DNA from: CBFHWY01 sp965659675
GTDB taxonomy: Bacteria > Bacteroidota > Bacteroidia > Flavobacteriales_G > Salibacteraceae
NCBI GenBank assembly: GCA_965659675.1
Contig: CBFHWY010000005.1
Coordinates: 4,033 to 68,032, forward strand
DNA: 64,000 bases
Direction of reading: 5' to 3'
The notes below the pieces were generated by a model that made no database searches, was not told the origin of the DNA, and saw only the letters and a program-made list of their open reading frames with translations. This document shows positions 41,017 through 50,346 of this stretch, piece by piece. Numbering within the stretch: position 1 is the stretch's first letter; every line of letters starts with the position of its first letter. The translations under genes were made by a program, and so were the position numbers.

Positions 41017-42004
41017 GATTTCAGCATATACATGCCTGATTTTCTGCCTGTTTGCCTGCAACACTATTCTCGATGTTGACTTACCAAAAGACGAGGTCAA
41101 AGCCGTACTCAATTCCTCGCTTTCAAGCGATACCGGAATTAGTATAACGCTAAGTGAAAGCACTGATATCCTCGATCCGGAAGAGGAGTATCCAAAAATT
41201 TCGAATGCTGAGATAAGCTTGTACGAAGATGGTCAGGAATTGGGAAATATTGAAAATCGTTCGGATGGTCTATTCTACTTTGATCATTTGCCAAAGCCTG
41301 GAAGCGAATACCTCATAGAAGTTGATGTGCCAGAATTTCCGAGTCTTCGATCTGAGTTTCAAATGCCTGTGCTTGAAGATCTCAATGGTATTGACACCAC
41401 ACGAGAGGTCGTTCAGGACTTTTTTGGAACAGGAAGAGAAGAACTACCAGCTCTTGAGCTTCATATCAGTGATCGTGCAGGTGAACATTTTTACACCACT
41501 AAGGCAGAAATAGAAGTTGCCTTGTTGGTATACCTTGATGTATTCTTCATCGACACGGTTTACGTCAAAACCCCGATAAGTCTCAACTCTTCTGACCCCA
41601 TCCTTGGAGAAGGTGCTGAAGCCTTTGGCTCAGGTGATCTTGTTTTTAGCGATGAATTGTTCAGTGAGTCAGAATACAAGCTGACGGTCTACTATTTCGA
41701 TGTTTACACCGAAGAAAATCCAGAGGAATTTGTTGACCTTGATGATGAAGATCTGATTCAGGCTATACAGAACCTTGGATTCACTCCAGATGATGTTAGA
41801 GTAGAATATGGGCCAAAGTGGGTCTATTTGAGCTTTGGTTCAATGTCTAAAGAGCTATTTGAATATCAGGTTTCTCGAACTCTTCAAAACAATAGTACAG
41901 GCAATCCTTTTTCTCAGCCAGTTCAGGTGAGTAACAACATAGAAAATGGTTTTGGTGTATTTGGAGGAGTCAGCTACACCAAATACAAGCTGAGCCTTCG
42001 CTGA
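41000..42004 (+). CDS. DUF4249 lipoprotein
   Basis: A 334-residue lipoprotein with lipobox Cys at about 20 (LIFCLFACNTIL). DUF4249 proteins are commonly encoded immediately after a TonB receptor in this phylum and are thought to work as its surface partner. The core has the beta-rich pattern ISNAEISLYEDGQELGNI and YLIEVDVPEFPSLRSEFQMP. The frame starts with a TTG at 40991, but the ATG at 41000 gives the normal signal peptide and overlaps the receptor by 17 bases. Its stop codon abuts the stop of convergent purS with no gap (the shared junction reads TGATCA). Confidence 0.88.
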   Translation: MHLSFKISAYTCLIFCLFACNTILDVDLPKDEVKAVLNSSLSSDTGISITLSESTDILDPEEEYPKISNAEISLYEDGQELGNIENRSDGLFYFDHLPKPGSEYLIEVDVPEFPSLRSEFQMPVLEDLNGIDTTREVVQDFFGTGREELPALELHISDRAGEHFYTTKAEIEVALLVYLDVFFIDTVYVKTPISLNSSDPILGEGAEAFGSGDLVFSDELFSESEYKLTVYYFDVYTEENPEEFVDLDDEDLIQAIQNLGFTPDDVRVEYGPKWVYLSFGSMSKELFEYQVSRTLQNNSTGNPFSQPVQVSNNIENGFGVFGGVSYTKYKLSLR

Positions 42005-42256
42005 TCAAACAGCCTCGAGGGTGAAGCTATAAGATTCCATGATCATGTTGGCCAGGATCTTTTTGCAAGCTTCTTCAACTTTTTCTTTCGCGATCGCTTC
42101 ATTTTCCGCATCAATCTCTAGACGAATATGTTTCCCTATGCGCACGTGATCGATCTCGGGCAGGCCCACGTTTTTCATGTTACTTGAAACTGCTTTCCCC
42201 TGTGGGTCTAGCAGATTGTCATTCGGCATTACGTCTATCTCAGCTTTGAATCTCAT
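42005..42256 (-). CDS. purS: Phosphoribosylformylglycinamidine synthase subunit PurS
   Basis: An 83-residue PurS, the small component of the PurS-PurQ-PurL complex that converts FGAR to FGAM in purine synthesis. It begins MRFKAEIDVMPNDNLLDPQG and has the conserved VRIGKHIRLEID. It overlaps pssA by 17 bases and abuts DUF4249 convergently. PurL and PurQ are not in the window. Confidence 0.93.
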   Translation of the reverse strand: MRFKAEIDVMPNDNLLDPQGKAVSSNMKNVGLPEIDHVRIGKHIRLEIDAENEAIAKEKVEEACKKILANMIMESYSFTLEAV

Positions 42257-43097
42257 GGCTCGTGAAAATGTGTCGAAATATAGATATAAGTATATAAAGA
42301 ATCATGATCCAGACTAGTGAAGAATACTCAAGGGTCAATGATCCCGGAACAATGAAAAAATAGTGTGCAAATGCGTAAAGAATGAGGAGCAAGGAGAAAA
42401 TGAGAAAAGAATAACGCAACTTGTTCTTTTTAAATGAGAAAGACTCAAACTTCAGGGAGAACATTCTGATCGGAGAAACCATCAAGGCACATAAGATCAC
42501 TGAAGTAAATATGTGGGTCAACGGCTCAAACATCAGATAAAAGACGGTAAAATCGTAGGTGTCCTGATAAAATATTGCCATGCTAATTCTAAGCGCACCA
42601 CCCTGTGGTGGATAATACATATTTACTGGAACCTGAAACCCCATTATCAATGCATATGAGGCCACAACTATGGCCGCCGCTGGAGTAGGTAACCCAATGA
42701 ACTCTTTGCTTTGGGTATCGTCTGTATTGAACTTTGCTAAACGCAAGGCGGCAAAAATTGGCACCAAAAGCCCCACACAAGCCATTAAGGTATAGGCCGG
42801 ATCGCGTTCTAACAAAGGAGTATAGTATTGGTACTTTGAGATCACGATAAATTGGTATAACATGACGCCTGGCAGCACCCCAAAGCTCACAACATCTGCT
42901 AAAGAGTCTAACTCTTTACCAATGGCAGAACGCGCATTTAGGAGTCGAGCAGATAAGCCATCCAAAAAATCAAACAGAGCGGCAATGAAGATCATCACTC
43001 CAGAGTACTCGAGCATTTCATTAAAAGCAAAAGTGATCCCTAACAATCCACAGAAAAGGTTTAGAGCGGTAAGGCTGTTGGGAATGATCGATCGCAT
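42240..43097 (-). CDS. pssA: CDP-diacylglycerol-serine O-phosphatidyltransferase
   Basis: Makes phosphatidylserine, precursor of phosphatidylethanolamine, in the inner membrane. The 285-residue protein begins MRSIIPNSLTALNLFCGLLG. It carries the CDP-alcohol phosphotransferase signature from Asp46 to Asp68 (D-G-x2-A-R-x8-G-x3-D-x3-D, seen in DGLSARLLNARSAIGKELD and following SLAD). Several hydrophobic segments are present. It is the membrane (class II) type, not the phospholipase D-like enzyme of E. coli. It is upstream of purS with a 17-base overlap. A TATCTTTG box lies 17 bases before its ATG. Confidence 0.94.
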   Translation of the reverse strand: MRSIIPNSLTALNLFCGLLGITFAFNEMLEYSGVMIFIAALFDFLDGLSARLLNARSAIGKELDSLADVVSFGVLPGVMLYQFIVISKYQYYTPLLERDPAYTLMACVGLLVPIFAALRLAKFNTDDTQSKEFIGLPTPAAAIVVASYALIMGFQVPVNMYYPPQGGALRISMAIFYQDTYDFTVFYLMFEPLTHIFTSVILCALMVSPIRMFSLKFESFSFKKNKLRYSFLIFSLLLILYAFAHYFFIVPGSLTLEYSSLVWIMILYILISIFRHIFTSHEIQS

Positions 43098-43114
43098 AGT
43101 TTGCTTTGGGCCGA

Positions 43115-43122
43115 CAAAGATA
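43115..43122 (-). promoter_or_regulatory. Putative -7 box for pssA-purS
   Basis: Minus strand TATCTTTG, 17 bases before the ATG of pssA, within the 102-base gap shared with the divergent PorV-like gene. Confidence 0.45.
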
Positions 43123-43162
43123 TCGCTTCGAATCAGCTATTATTCCCGAAACACAATTTTTC

Positions 43163-43195
43163 TTGTACACTTCAGTTATAAAGCAAGTACTTTTG
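43163..43195 (+). promoter_or_regulatory. Promoter of the PorV2-PorU2 pair
   Basis: TTG at 43163-43165 and TACTTTTG at 43188-43195 (22-base spacer) fit the Bacteroidota -33/-7 pattern. The -7 box ends 4 bases before the ATG at 43200, so the message would begin at or next to the start codon. Confidence 0.5.
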
Positions 43196-43199
43196 CCCC

Positions 43200-44294
43200 A
43201 TGCGCACTTTTCTTCTGATCATATGCGGCTTTTTAGTTGCTGACCTCCAGGCTCAGCTGGTCAGAAAGTACTCCAATGAATTTCTTCAGATCGGGGTTGG
43301 AGCAAGGGCACTTTCGATGTCAGGGGCGGTTGTTGCGAGCAACAATGACAATACCTCTATTTTTTGGAATCCTGCTGGTATGACACAAATTGATGCACGT
43401 ATGCAATTTTCTGCAATGCATGCAGAGTATTTCGCGGGTCTAGCAAAATTTGATCAGGTTGCAGGTAGCTATCAGATCGATGATAAAAGTGTCATAGGTA
43501 TCGGAATTGTACGGTTTGGGATAGATGATATACCCAACACCATTGACCTTGTTGACCAAAATGGAAATGTTGATTATGACAGGATCACCAGTTTTTCTGC
43601 AGCAGATCATGCCTTCTTAATATCCTACGGGAAAGAAACTAAAATAGAGGGGCTGAGCATAGGGGCAAATGCTAAAGTGATCTACCGTAATCTTGGGTCT
43701 TTTGCAAGTTCATGGGGCTTTGGAATCGATGCCGGACTGCAGTACCGCAAGGAAAAGTGGCGATATGGAGTAATGGCAAGAGATATCAGCTATACCTACA
43801 ATGCTTGGTCATACAGTATTGATGAAAGAACTACAGAGGTGCTTACCACTACTGGAAATGAAATTCCTCAGAACGGCCTGGAGATCACTGCTCCGAGTTT
43901 GCAATTGGGAGTAGCACGATCCATTCCGTTAAGAAAGAAATTTGGACTGCTTACTGAATTTAATGCTTACACCTTCTTTGATGGGCAAAGGGCTTCTCTG
44001 ATCAGCTCCAAGACCATTAATATTGAACCAAATCTGGGAATTGAAGCCGATTATGCTCAGATCGTTTTCCTTCGTTTCGGAGTTGGGAATATACAGCGTC
44101 AGCAAGCTGAGATCGGCAATTACAGCGAACTGACCTTCCAACCCAATATTGGCATTGGACTAAAATATTGGGGAATTCAACTAGATTATGCACTCAGCGA
44201 CATTGGCGATCAATCAGTCGCGCTATTCTCAAACGTCTTTTCCCTTAAATTTGATCTCTATCGAGAAAAGGGTGCTAAAAAGACTAATTCATAG
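43200..44294 (+). CDS. porV2: PorV/PorQ-family outer-membrane protein, PorV2-like
   Basis: A 364-residue barrel protein of the PorV/LptO family, which shuttles T9SS cargo to the surface attachment complex. It has a signal peptide (MRTFLLIICGFLVADLQAQ) and the family motif GARALSMSGAVVASNNDNTSIFWNPAGM (about 33-60), the FadL-like start of PorV and PorQ proteins. It lies next to a PorU-type sortase with a 23-base overlap, so I read it as PorV2, the accessory copy, not the housekeeping PorV. The name is a family-level judgement. The last residues (GAKKTNS) are atypically hydrophilic for a barrel end. Confidence 0.82.
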   Translation: MRTFLLIICGFLVADLQAQLVRKYSNEFLQIGVGARALSMSGAVVASNNDNTSIFWNPAGMTQIDARMQFSAMHAEYFAGLAKFDQVAGSYQIDDKSVIGIGIVRFGIDDIPNTIDLVDQNGNVDYDRITSFSAADHAFLISYGKETKIEGLSIGANAKVIYRNLGSFASSWGFGIDAGLQYRKEKWRYGVMARDISYTYNAWSYSIDERTTEVLTTTGNEIPQNGLEITAPSLQLGVARSIPLRKKFGLLTEFNAYTFFDGQRASLISSKTINIEPNLGIEADYAQIVFLRFGVGNIQRQQAEIGNYSELTFQPNIGIGLKYWGIQLDYALSDIGDQSVALFSNVFSLKFDLYREKGAKKTNS

Positions 44295-47200
44295 TATTTT
44301 CCTGTGTTTTCTAATGGTCTCTGCAAATGCGCAGGTCATTGGAGATGAGTGGATCGACTACAATAGGAAGTACCTTAAGATCCCGGTTTGGGAGGAAGGG
44401 GTGTACCGACTTCAATTTGGAGACCTCAATCAGGCCCTCAACAACATTGGTGAGAACATATTCAGTATTCCTGTATCGGAAATACAGATCTATCGCAACG
44501 GGGAAGAAATACCACTCTACTTTAACGGGGATACGGATCAGGACTTTGAGGTAGGAGAGTCATTTTGGTTCTATGGATATCAAAATGATGGAATGATCGA
44601 TTCCTCACTCTACCTAAACGATGAACAGATACACCACTATTACAGCCTATTTAACGATACGGCCTATTACTTCGTGAGCTGGGGAAGCAGTGGAAAGCGT
44701 TTTGATGAGATCCAGGTTTTCAATTCAAGCAACACCGCAGATTACATCTGGTATGAGCAATTGGAGTTGTACGCAAATGGATATCAATACGGAGAAAGAA
44801 ATCTCTTTGGCTCTACTGATCCCGAGTATCGTATTGGCGAAGGATATTTTGATGGGAATACAGGGAATGGCTCTTTTGGCTATACCCAAAACCGTCTGAA
44901 GAATGTTCCAAACCAACTGGTCTACAATCAGCCTAATGCCCCAGACGCTGAATTGGAATCAGCCATTATACCCGTAATTGGAGATCGACATAGTATCGAT
45001 CTCCAATATGGAAATCCCCTAAGATCATTGGGTGTTCAGGACTGGGTTGGTTCATCTGCAGCATTCTATCAAGCCAACATTCCAGTATCCGATATGGGAA
45101 CTTCGCAAACAGCTTTTCGCTATTTCTCATATACGACCAATCCACCTCCGGCGAATAATACTGCGCGCTATGCCATTAGCCACTTCAAGTTGAAGTATCC
45201 CAGACAGCTCAATTTAGCCTTTGGCGACTTTCTGCGTTTTCAATGTCTACAAAGCAGCGATAGCCTGACCTATCAGTTCAGCAACGCTCTCTCTGGGAAG
45301 TACTTTCTTTTTGACCCAGAGAACAGGGAGTTCCAGGAATTAAATGTGGTTTCATCAAGCTTAAATTTTAGCCTGATCCCCGGACCCGAAAGGGAGCTCA
45401 TCCTTTTTCACAGTTCTGCCCTGCAGAATGTGAATCAGGTGTTAGCCGCAGGAAATGCTGGAGTTTTCACTGACTACTCAACACTGGCTGCTGATTCTAG
45501 CTTTTTGATCATTACTCATCCGAGTTTGATCCAGGCAGCCAATGATTACGCCACCTATAAGAATAGCAAAGGATTAGGTGCCCTTGTAGTCAATGTCGAA
45601 GATCTGTATGAGCAGTATGCTTATGGCGTCAGAAAGCACCCATTAGCTATCAAAAACTTTTGCAGAAGAGCCATAGATTCATGGACCAGCGACCCTGCAT
45701 ACCTTTTCCTTGTTGGGAAAGGAATAAGCTCACACCTTACCCGAAAGAATGCTGACAATTTTGGAGATAATCTGGTCCCCACATTTGGATACCCTTCGTG
45801 TGACAACCTTTTTACCACCAGGATCAATGGGAGTCTTTATGACCCGGTGATCCCAACAGGTCGTTTGAGTGCCAGAACCCTTCAGGATGTTCGAGACTAT
45901 CTGCAGAAAGTGCAGGAGTTTGATCGGGCCATAGATACTGTGGATCAAAAACTGGAGAATCAGATATGGAAAAAGAGGATCTTGCATTTCGCCGGTGGTA
46001 CATCTCAGGCAGAACAGGATCTTTTTGAGCGCTATCTGACAAACTACGGTCGAATTGCAAGTGACTCCATCTTCGCAGGAGAGGTTTTCACCTTCTACAA
46101 GAACAGTTCTTCGGCGATACAAACCAACATTAGTGACTCTGTCAAGCTCTTGATCGATGATGGAGTGGCTTTGATGACCTTTTTTGGACATGGAGCTGGA
46201 GGGCAGCTGGGCTTCAGCATTGGAGACCCTGAGACCTATGAAAACCAAGGAAAATATCCATTCATGATCGCAAACTCATGTAATGTCGGCAATATCTTTT
46301 TAGAAGATGTGGGAAGCCGAAGCTTAAATGAAGAGTTCATTCTAGCTAAACAACGCGGTGTGATTGGTTTCATCTCAAGTGTAGAAAATGGATATCCCTA
46401 TAACCTTGATGAATACACTGTTGCATTTTATCGGAATTTTTCAAGGCATTCATATGGTGCAAGCCTTGGAGAGATCATGCAAAAGACCATCAGAGATATT
46501 CAGCGCCCATCACCCGTTGTCAAATGGACATGTTTGGAAATGAGCCTTCACGGAGATCCATCTCTTTCCCTATACCCCGCAAAGTTTCCTGAGTTGAGTG
46601 TCGTCGAGAATTCCATTGAAGTATCTCCGGAACAGCTTTCAGTAGACCTTGACTCATTTAATATCATGGTGAACATTGATAACCTCGGTCGATCAAGCAG
46701 CCAAAATTTTCCAGTTAGATTACATCATAGTTCTTCTGCCGGTCTTGACACCAGTTATACTGTGTTTGTTAATGGCATAAACCGAAGGACTGAGGTGAAT
46801 TTCAATATCCTGATGAACAAAGAACTCATGCCTGGGGAGAATCAATTTGAACTTGAAATTGACCTCCCTGAAAACAATGTTGCTGAAGCTTTTGATACGG
46901 AGAACAACCGCTTGAGTTTTGAGTTATTGATCACCTCCGATGAACTCATTCCAGTGATCCCGGCAAACTATGCTGTGATCCCCGATAGTTTTCCTACGCT
47001 GGTAGCTTACACCTCCGAACAGAACGCTCCAAGAAGAGAGTATTACTTTCAGTTAGATACTACCAATTCTTTTGATAGTCCGATACTTCAGGAAAAGATC
47101 CTGATCTCAGATGGTGGTATAGTGAGGTGGACACCGGACTACGCATATTTCCCTGATTCTGTGGTTTACTACTGGAGATGTTCTCCCAATAACTTCTACG

Positions 47201-49206
47201 CGCAAGACATGAAATGGAGAGAGCGAAGCTTTCAATATATTCCATCAAAAACTGGACGCGGTCAGGCGCATATTGATCAGTTGAGACAAAATCGGTTGGA
47301 CTATCTCGAATATCAATCAGATTCCAGAAGTTTTGAATTCATTCCTGTAAGAAGAAAGCTTTCGGTTAAGAATAGAGGTAACCCGTCCTTTGGAGCAGAT
47401 TTTCAAGAGCTCTATGATATTCTTTTTCGACTTGATGGGGTGATTCAGGGACAAGGTGTTTGTGCTGCAAGACGATCTATGCATGTCGCCGTTATTGACC
47501 CAATTTCACTGGAGTGTTGGCCAGCTGATAAATACCTTTTAGGTCAGTACAATGAAACAGGAGGCTGTCGAAACTTCCTTCCCAAACAATTCATGTTTGA
47601 TGTTGAAGCGAACGACGACCTCGATTCTATGGTAAGCTTGTTGAATAAGTATGTTCCTGACGGGCATTATATTCTGGCCTACAGTGGAATATACGCTCGC
47701 TTTCAAGAGGCAAACCGATGGAGTAATGCACATTTTAAGGCCTTCGAAGACCTTGGAGCGGATAGTATTCGATTTGTCGAAAACGACCACCCATATATTT
47801 TCTTTTGCAAAAAAGGAGATCCAGCATCGGCCATCGAAGTACTCGGGAACACCCCTAAAGATGTGATCAGTCTTGAAGTTGATCTCGAAAGCAGGGGAAG
47901 TTTTGGCTATTCTACTTCTGCTGAGATGGAACTGCTCTCAGAGATCAATCTTTTCTCTGGCAAGATCAGCAGTTCAGCCAACGAAGCCACTGAGGCCAGG
48001 GTTTACTTCGATGATGTTGCAGCTATTTCGGTTTACAACAATAGCTGGTACATAGACACGCTTCAGCTGATCAGCTCGAGTGAAGCGAAGGTTCGAGTGA
48101 TGGTCGAAGACAGCACAAACCGAACCGCACCTCAACTTAAGTACTGGCATGTTCTGGGACCAGAAGTTCCAGAGATCTGCATCAATCCTAGTTTGAGCGC
48201 CGGAATAGACAAGGATTATTACGAAGAAGGAGAATCGATCAATTTAAGTTTCGGCATCGAGAACATCTCCCGTGTTGATATGCCCGAACACAAACTATTG
48301 ATCGAATTCATATCTGATGATGCATCTCAAGATAAAATTGAATGTTTCTATGACATGGAGGCGCTCACAGCAGGGAAGAATCATACGCGGGACATGAACT
48401 TCTCAAGTTTAGGAATGAGCGGTGAAATGAGACTCCGCTTGACTGTCAATCCAAAGGATAGCAGCTGGGTGAAGGAACTTAAGCAGTTCAACAATTCTAC
48501 TGAATACTCATTCTTTGTTGCAAGTGACGACTTAAACCCACTTCTGGATGTGCGTTTCGACGGAAAGTACATTAAAGATGGTCAATATGTTCACTCAGAT
48601 CCTTTGATCAGTTTCCAGGTGATCGACCTCAACACCTATATCGACATTCAAGACACTTTGAACCTACAGGTTTGGTTTGAAGAAAATAACGAAGGTTTTA
48701 GCCCTTTAAGCTACGCTAATGGAGACCTTAGGCTTGTACAAAAAGACGATAGCCTAAAGCTCTTGGTTCACTTTGAACCCGATCTTGAACCAGGGGCATA
48801 TCGAATTCGCGCAAATGCAAAAGATGTAAAAGGCAATAGTGCTGCAACAGATTATGAGATCAGTTTTAGGGTGAATGACGAGCCGGGAATTGTTTCTTAC
48901 GGAGCTTATCCAAACCCTTTCAGAGATCATACTTTGTTCCGATTGGATATCTGGGGAGCCGAAACTCCAGAAGATCTTCGCATTGAGATTTTTGACACCA
49001 AAGGGACGCTTATAAACGCTCTGGAATTAGGTAAATCACCAGAGCTTAGAGTTGACGAAAACCAAGTTGAATTGTATTGGAACGGTACGGATAAAGATGG
49101 TCAATCACTACCTGCAGGTACCTACTTTTATGAGGTTCACAGTGAGCAACTCAAAAGCTTTGAACCGGGTAGTATACCCAAAGGCAAGCTCATATTGATC
49201 AAATAG
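44272..49206 (+). CDS. porU2: C25-family T9SS sortase, PorU2-like
   Basis: A 1644-residue secreted protein of peptidase family C25 (gingipain/PorU). PorU cleaves T9SS C-terminal signals and attaches cargo to the surface. The signal peptide is KRLIHSIFLCFLMVSANAQ. The peptidase region (about 415-790) has the catalytic His640 in FFGHGAGGQ and Cys670 in ANSCNVGN, spaced 30 as in gingipains. A long C-terminal part contains CARDB-like Ig domains, ending in an FlgD-type T9SS tail (GIVSYGAYPNPF, GTYFYEVHSEQ). It is longer than the housekeeping PorU (near 1100-1300 residues), so PorU2 fits better. The GTG at 44272 gives the signal peptide; the longer frame from 44188 reads into the PorV2 gene. Confidence 0.85.
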   Translation: MLKRLIHSIFLCFLMVSANAQVIGDEWIDYNRKYLKIPVWEEGVYRLQFGDLNQALNNIGENIFSIPVSEIQIYRNGEEIPLYFNGDTDQDFEVGESFWFYGYQNDGMIDSSLYLNDEQIHHYYSLFNDTAYYFVSWGSSGKRFDEIQVFNSSNTADYIWYEQLELYANGYQYGERNLFGSTDPEYRIGEGYFDGNTGNGSFGYTQNRLKNVPNQLVYNQPNAPDAELESAIIPVIGDRHSIDLQYGNPLRSLGVQDWVGSSAAFYQANIPVSDMGTSQTAFRYFSYTTNPPPANNTARYAISHFKLKYPRQLNLAFGDFLRFQCLQSSDSLTYQFSNALSGKYFLFDPENREFQELNVVSSSLNFSLIPGPERELILFHSSALQNVNQVLAAGNAGVFTDYSTLAADSSFLIITHPSLIQAANDYATYKNSKGLGALVVNVEDLYEQYAYGVRKHPLAIKNFCRRAIDSWTSDPAYLFLVGKGISSHLTRKNADNFGDNLVPTFGYPSCDNLFTTRINGSLYDPVIPTGRLSARTLQDVRDYLQKVQEFDRAIDTVDQKLENQIWKKRILHFAGGTSQAEQDLFERYLTNYGRIASDSIFAGEVFTFYKNSSSAIQTNISDSVKLLIDDGVALMTFFGHGAGGQLGFSIGDPETYENQGKYPFMIANSCNVGNIFLEDVGSRSLNEEFILAKQRGVIGFISSVENGYPYNLDEYTVAFYRNFSRHSYGASLGEIMQKTIRDIQRPSPVVKWTCLEMSLHGDPSLSLYPAKFPELSVVENSIEVSPEQLSVDLDSFNIMVNIDNLGRSSSQNFPVRLHHSSSAGLDTSYTVFVNGINRRTEVNFNILMNKELMPGENQFELEIDLPENNVAEAFDTENNRLSFELLITSDELIPVIPANYAVIPDSFPTLVAYTSEQNAPRREYYFQLDTTNSFDSPILQEKILISDGGIVRWTPDYAYFPDSVVYYWRCSPNNFYAQDMKWRERSFQYIPSKTGRGQAHIDQLRQNRLDYLEYQSDSRSFEFIPVRRKLSVKNRGNPSFGADFQELYDILFRLDGVIQGQGVCAARRSMHVAVIDPISLECWPADKYLLGQYNETGGCRNFLPKQFMFDVEANDDLDSMVSLLNKYVPDGHYILAYSGIYARFQEANRWSNAHFKAFEDLGADSIRFVENDHPYIFFCKKGDPASAIEVLGNTPKDVISLEVDLESRGSFGYSTSAEMELLSEINLFSGKISSSANEATEARVYFDDVAAISVYNNSWYIDTLQLISSSEAKVRVMVEDSTNRTAPQLKYWHVLGPEVPEICINPSLSAGIDKDYYEEGESINLSFGIENISRVDMPEHKLLIEFISDDASQDKIECFYDMEALTAGKNHTRDMNFSSLGMSGEMRLRLTVNPKDSSWVKELKQFNNSTEYSFFVASDDLNPLLDVRFDGKYIKDGQYVHSDPLISFQVIDLNTYIDIQDTLNLQVWFEENNEGFSPLSYANGDLRLVQKDDSLKLLVHFEPDLEPGAYRIRANAKDVKGNSAATDYEISFRVNDEPGIVSYGAYPNPFRDHTLFRLDIWGAETPEDLRIEIFDTKGTLINALELGKSPELRVDENQVELYWNGTDKDGQSLPAGTYFYEVHSEQLKSFEPGSIPKGKLILIK

Positions 49207-49230
49207 GAATATCTTTTGGCTGCAGAAAAT

Positions 49231-50346
49231 ATGGCCGATCCAGCGAACACCAAATATTACTTTCCCGACCTCGACGCAAGTCGGTTCCTTGCATTTGCTG
49301 CTGTATTTCTCTTTCACGCGGTTAAATCAAATAATTCGGGCTACGATGACGCCTATTATCAGTTGATCAGAAGTCATCTTGATGTTGGGCATTTAGGCGT
49401 CGACTTCTTTTTTACGCTCTCTAGTTTCCTCATTTCTTACCTCCTTCTCTTCGAATTGACACAGGAAAAGAAGATTCAGACGGGCAGGTACCTTATGAGA
49501 AGAATATTGCGGATCTGGCCTCTCTATTTCTTTATTCTCCTGATGGGCTTCATGGTCGTACCAAAGCTGTACATTATTATGTTCCCCAATGATTCATTGA
49601 GTCTTCCTGATCTGGCCCCCTTTGTTCTTTTCTATTCGAATTTCTACATGATGGAGCACGGTGCGTCATTCATATTTATCCTAAGTATACTGTGGACCAT
49701 CTCCATTGAAGAACAATTTTATTTGCTCTGGCCATTTGTATGTAAAGTCGGAATTAGAGCCTTTCCCTGGCTCGCGATAATGCTCATTGTTATTTCTGTT
49801 GCTGCCTCCTTCTATCTCAATGAATCGCAAGCCTACTATCACAGTTTGAGCTATGGGACGAACTTTGGGTTTGGAGCGCTAGGGGCCTATCTGGTGATCA
49901 AGGGCCATAGCATAATTAGGTCAATAGAAAATCTGACTAAAAGCAGTATTCTATTCTTTTATATGACCTTTTTCGTTTTAGTACTGAGTTACCCATATTG
50001 GAATGAAATCAATTTTTTGGGGAAGTTTGAGAAAATCATCTTTGCCGGATTCTTTGCTTTAATTATTCTCGAACAATCATTTTCAAAAAACAGCTTTTTA
50101 AAATTGAGAAATTACCGATGGATCTCTCATGCCGGCAAGCGCTCATATGGTCTATATGTATATCAGGCATTGGCCATTATTCTCATTAGCTCTTTGCTCG
50201 GTAGTCTAATGACAGAAAGTAAATTAAGCATCTACCTCATCAAACCACTACTGTCTTTCGGTCTCTGTTATGTATTTGCATTCCTCAGCTACCGTTATCT
50301 TGAAAAGCCATTCCTTAAGTTAAAAAGTAGATTCAGGGTGGTATGA
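49231..50346 (+). CDS. Acyltransferase 3 family membrane protein
   Basis: A 371-residue inner-membrane O-acyltransferase (OafA/YrhL class) with about ten hydrophobic segments. It begins near MADPANTKYYFPDLDASRF. The R-x10-H motif characteristic of the family is seen in the first segment (RFLAFAAVFLFH), and later SIEEQFYLLWP and the C-terminal YRYLEKPF are typical. Such enzymes acetylate or acylate LPS, capsule or peptidoglycan sugars. A TTG 15 bases upstream is an alternative start. It ends in a 4-base overlap with pabB, for which there is no clear functional reason. Confidence 0.9.
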   Translation: MADPANTKYYFPDLDASRFLAFAAVFLFHAVKSNNSGYDDAYYQLIRSHLDVGHLGVDFFFTLSSFLISYLLLFELTQEKKIQTGRYLMRRILRIWPLYFFILLMGFMVVPKLYIIMFPNDSLSLPDLAPFVLFYSNFYMMEHGASFIFILSILWTISIEEQFYLLWPFVCKVGIRAFPWLAIMLIVISVAASFYLNESQAYYHSLSYGTNFGFGALGAYLVIKGHSIIRSIENLTKSSILFFYMTFFVLVLSYPYWNEINFLGKFEKIIFAGFFALIILEQSFSKNSFLKLRNYRWISHAGKRSYGLYVYQALAIILISSLLGSLMTESKLSIYLIKPLLSFGLCYVFAFLSYRYLEKPFLKLKSRFRVV

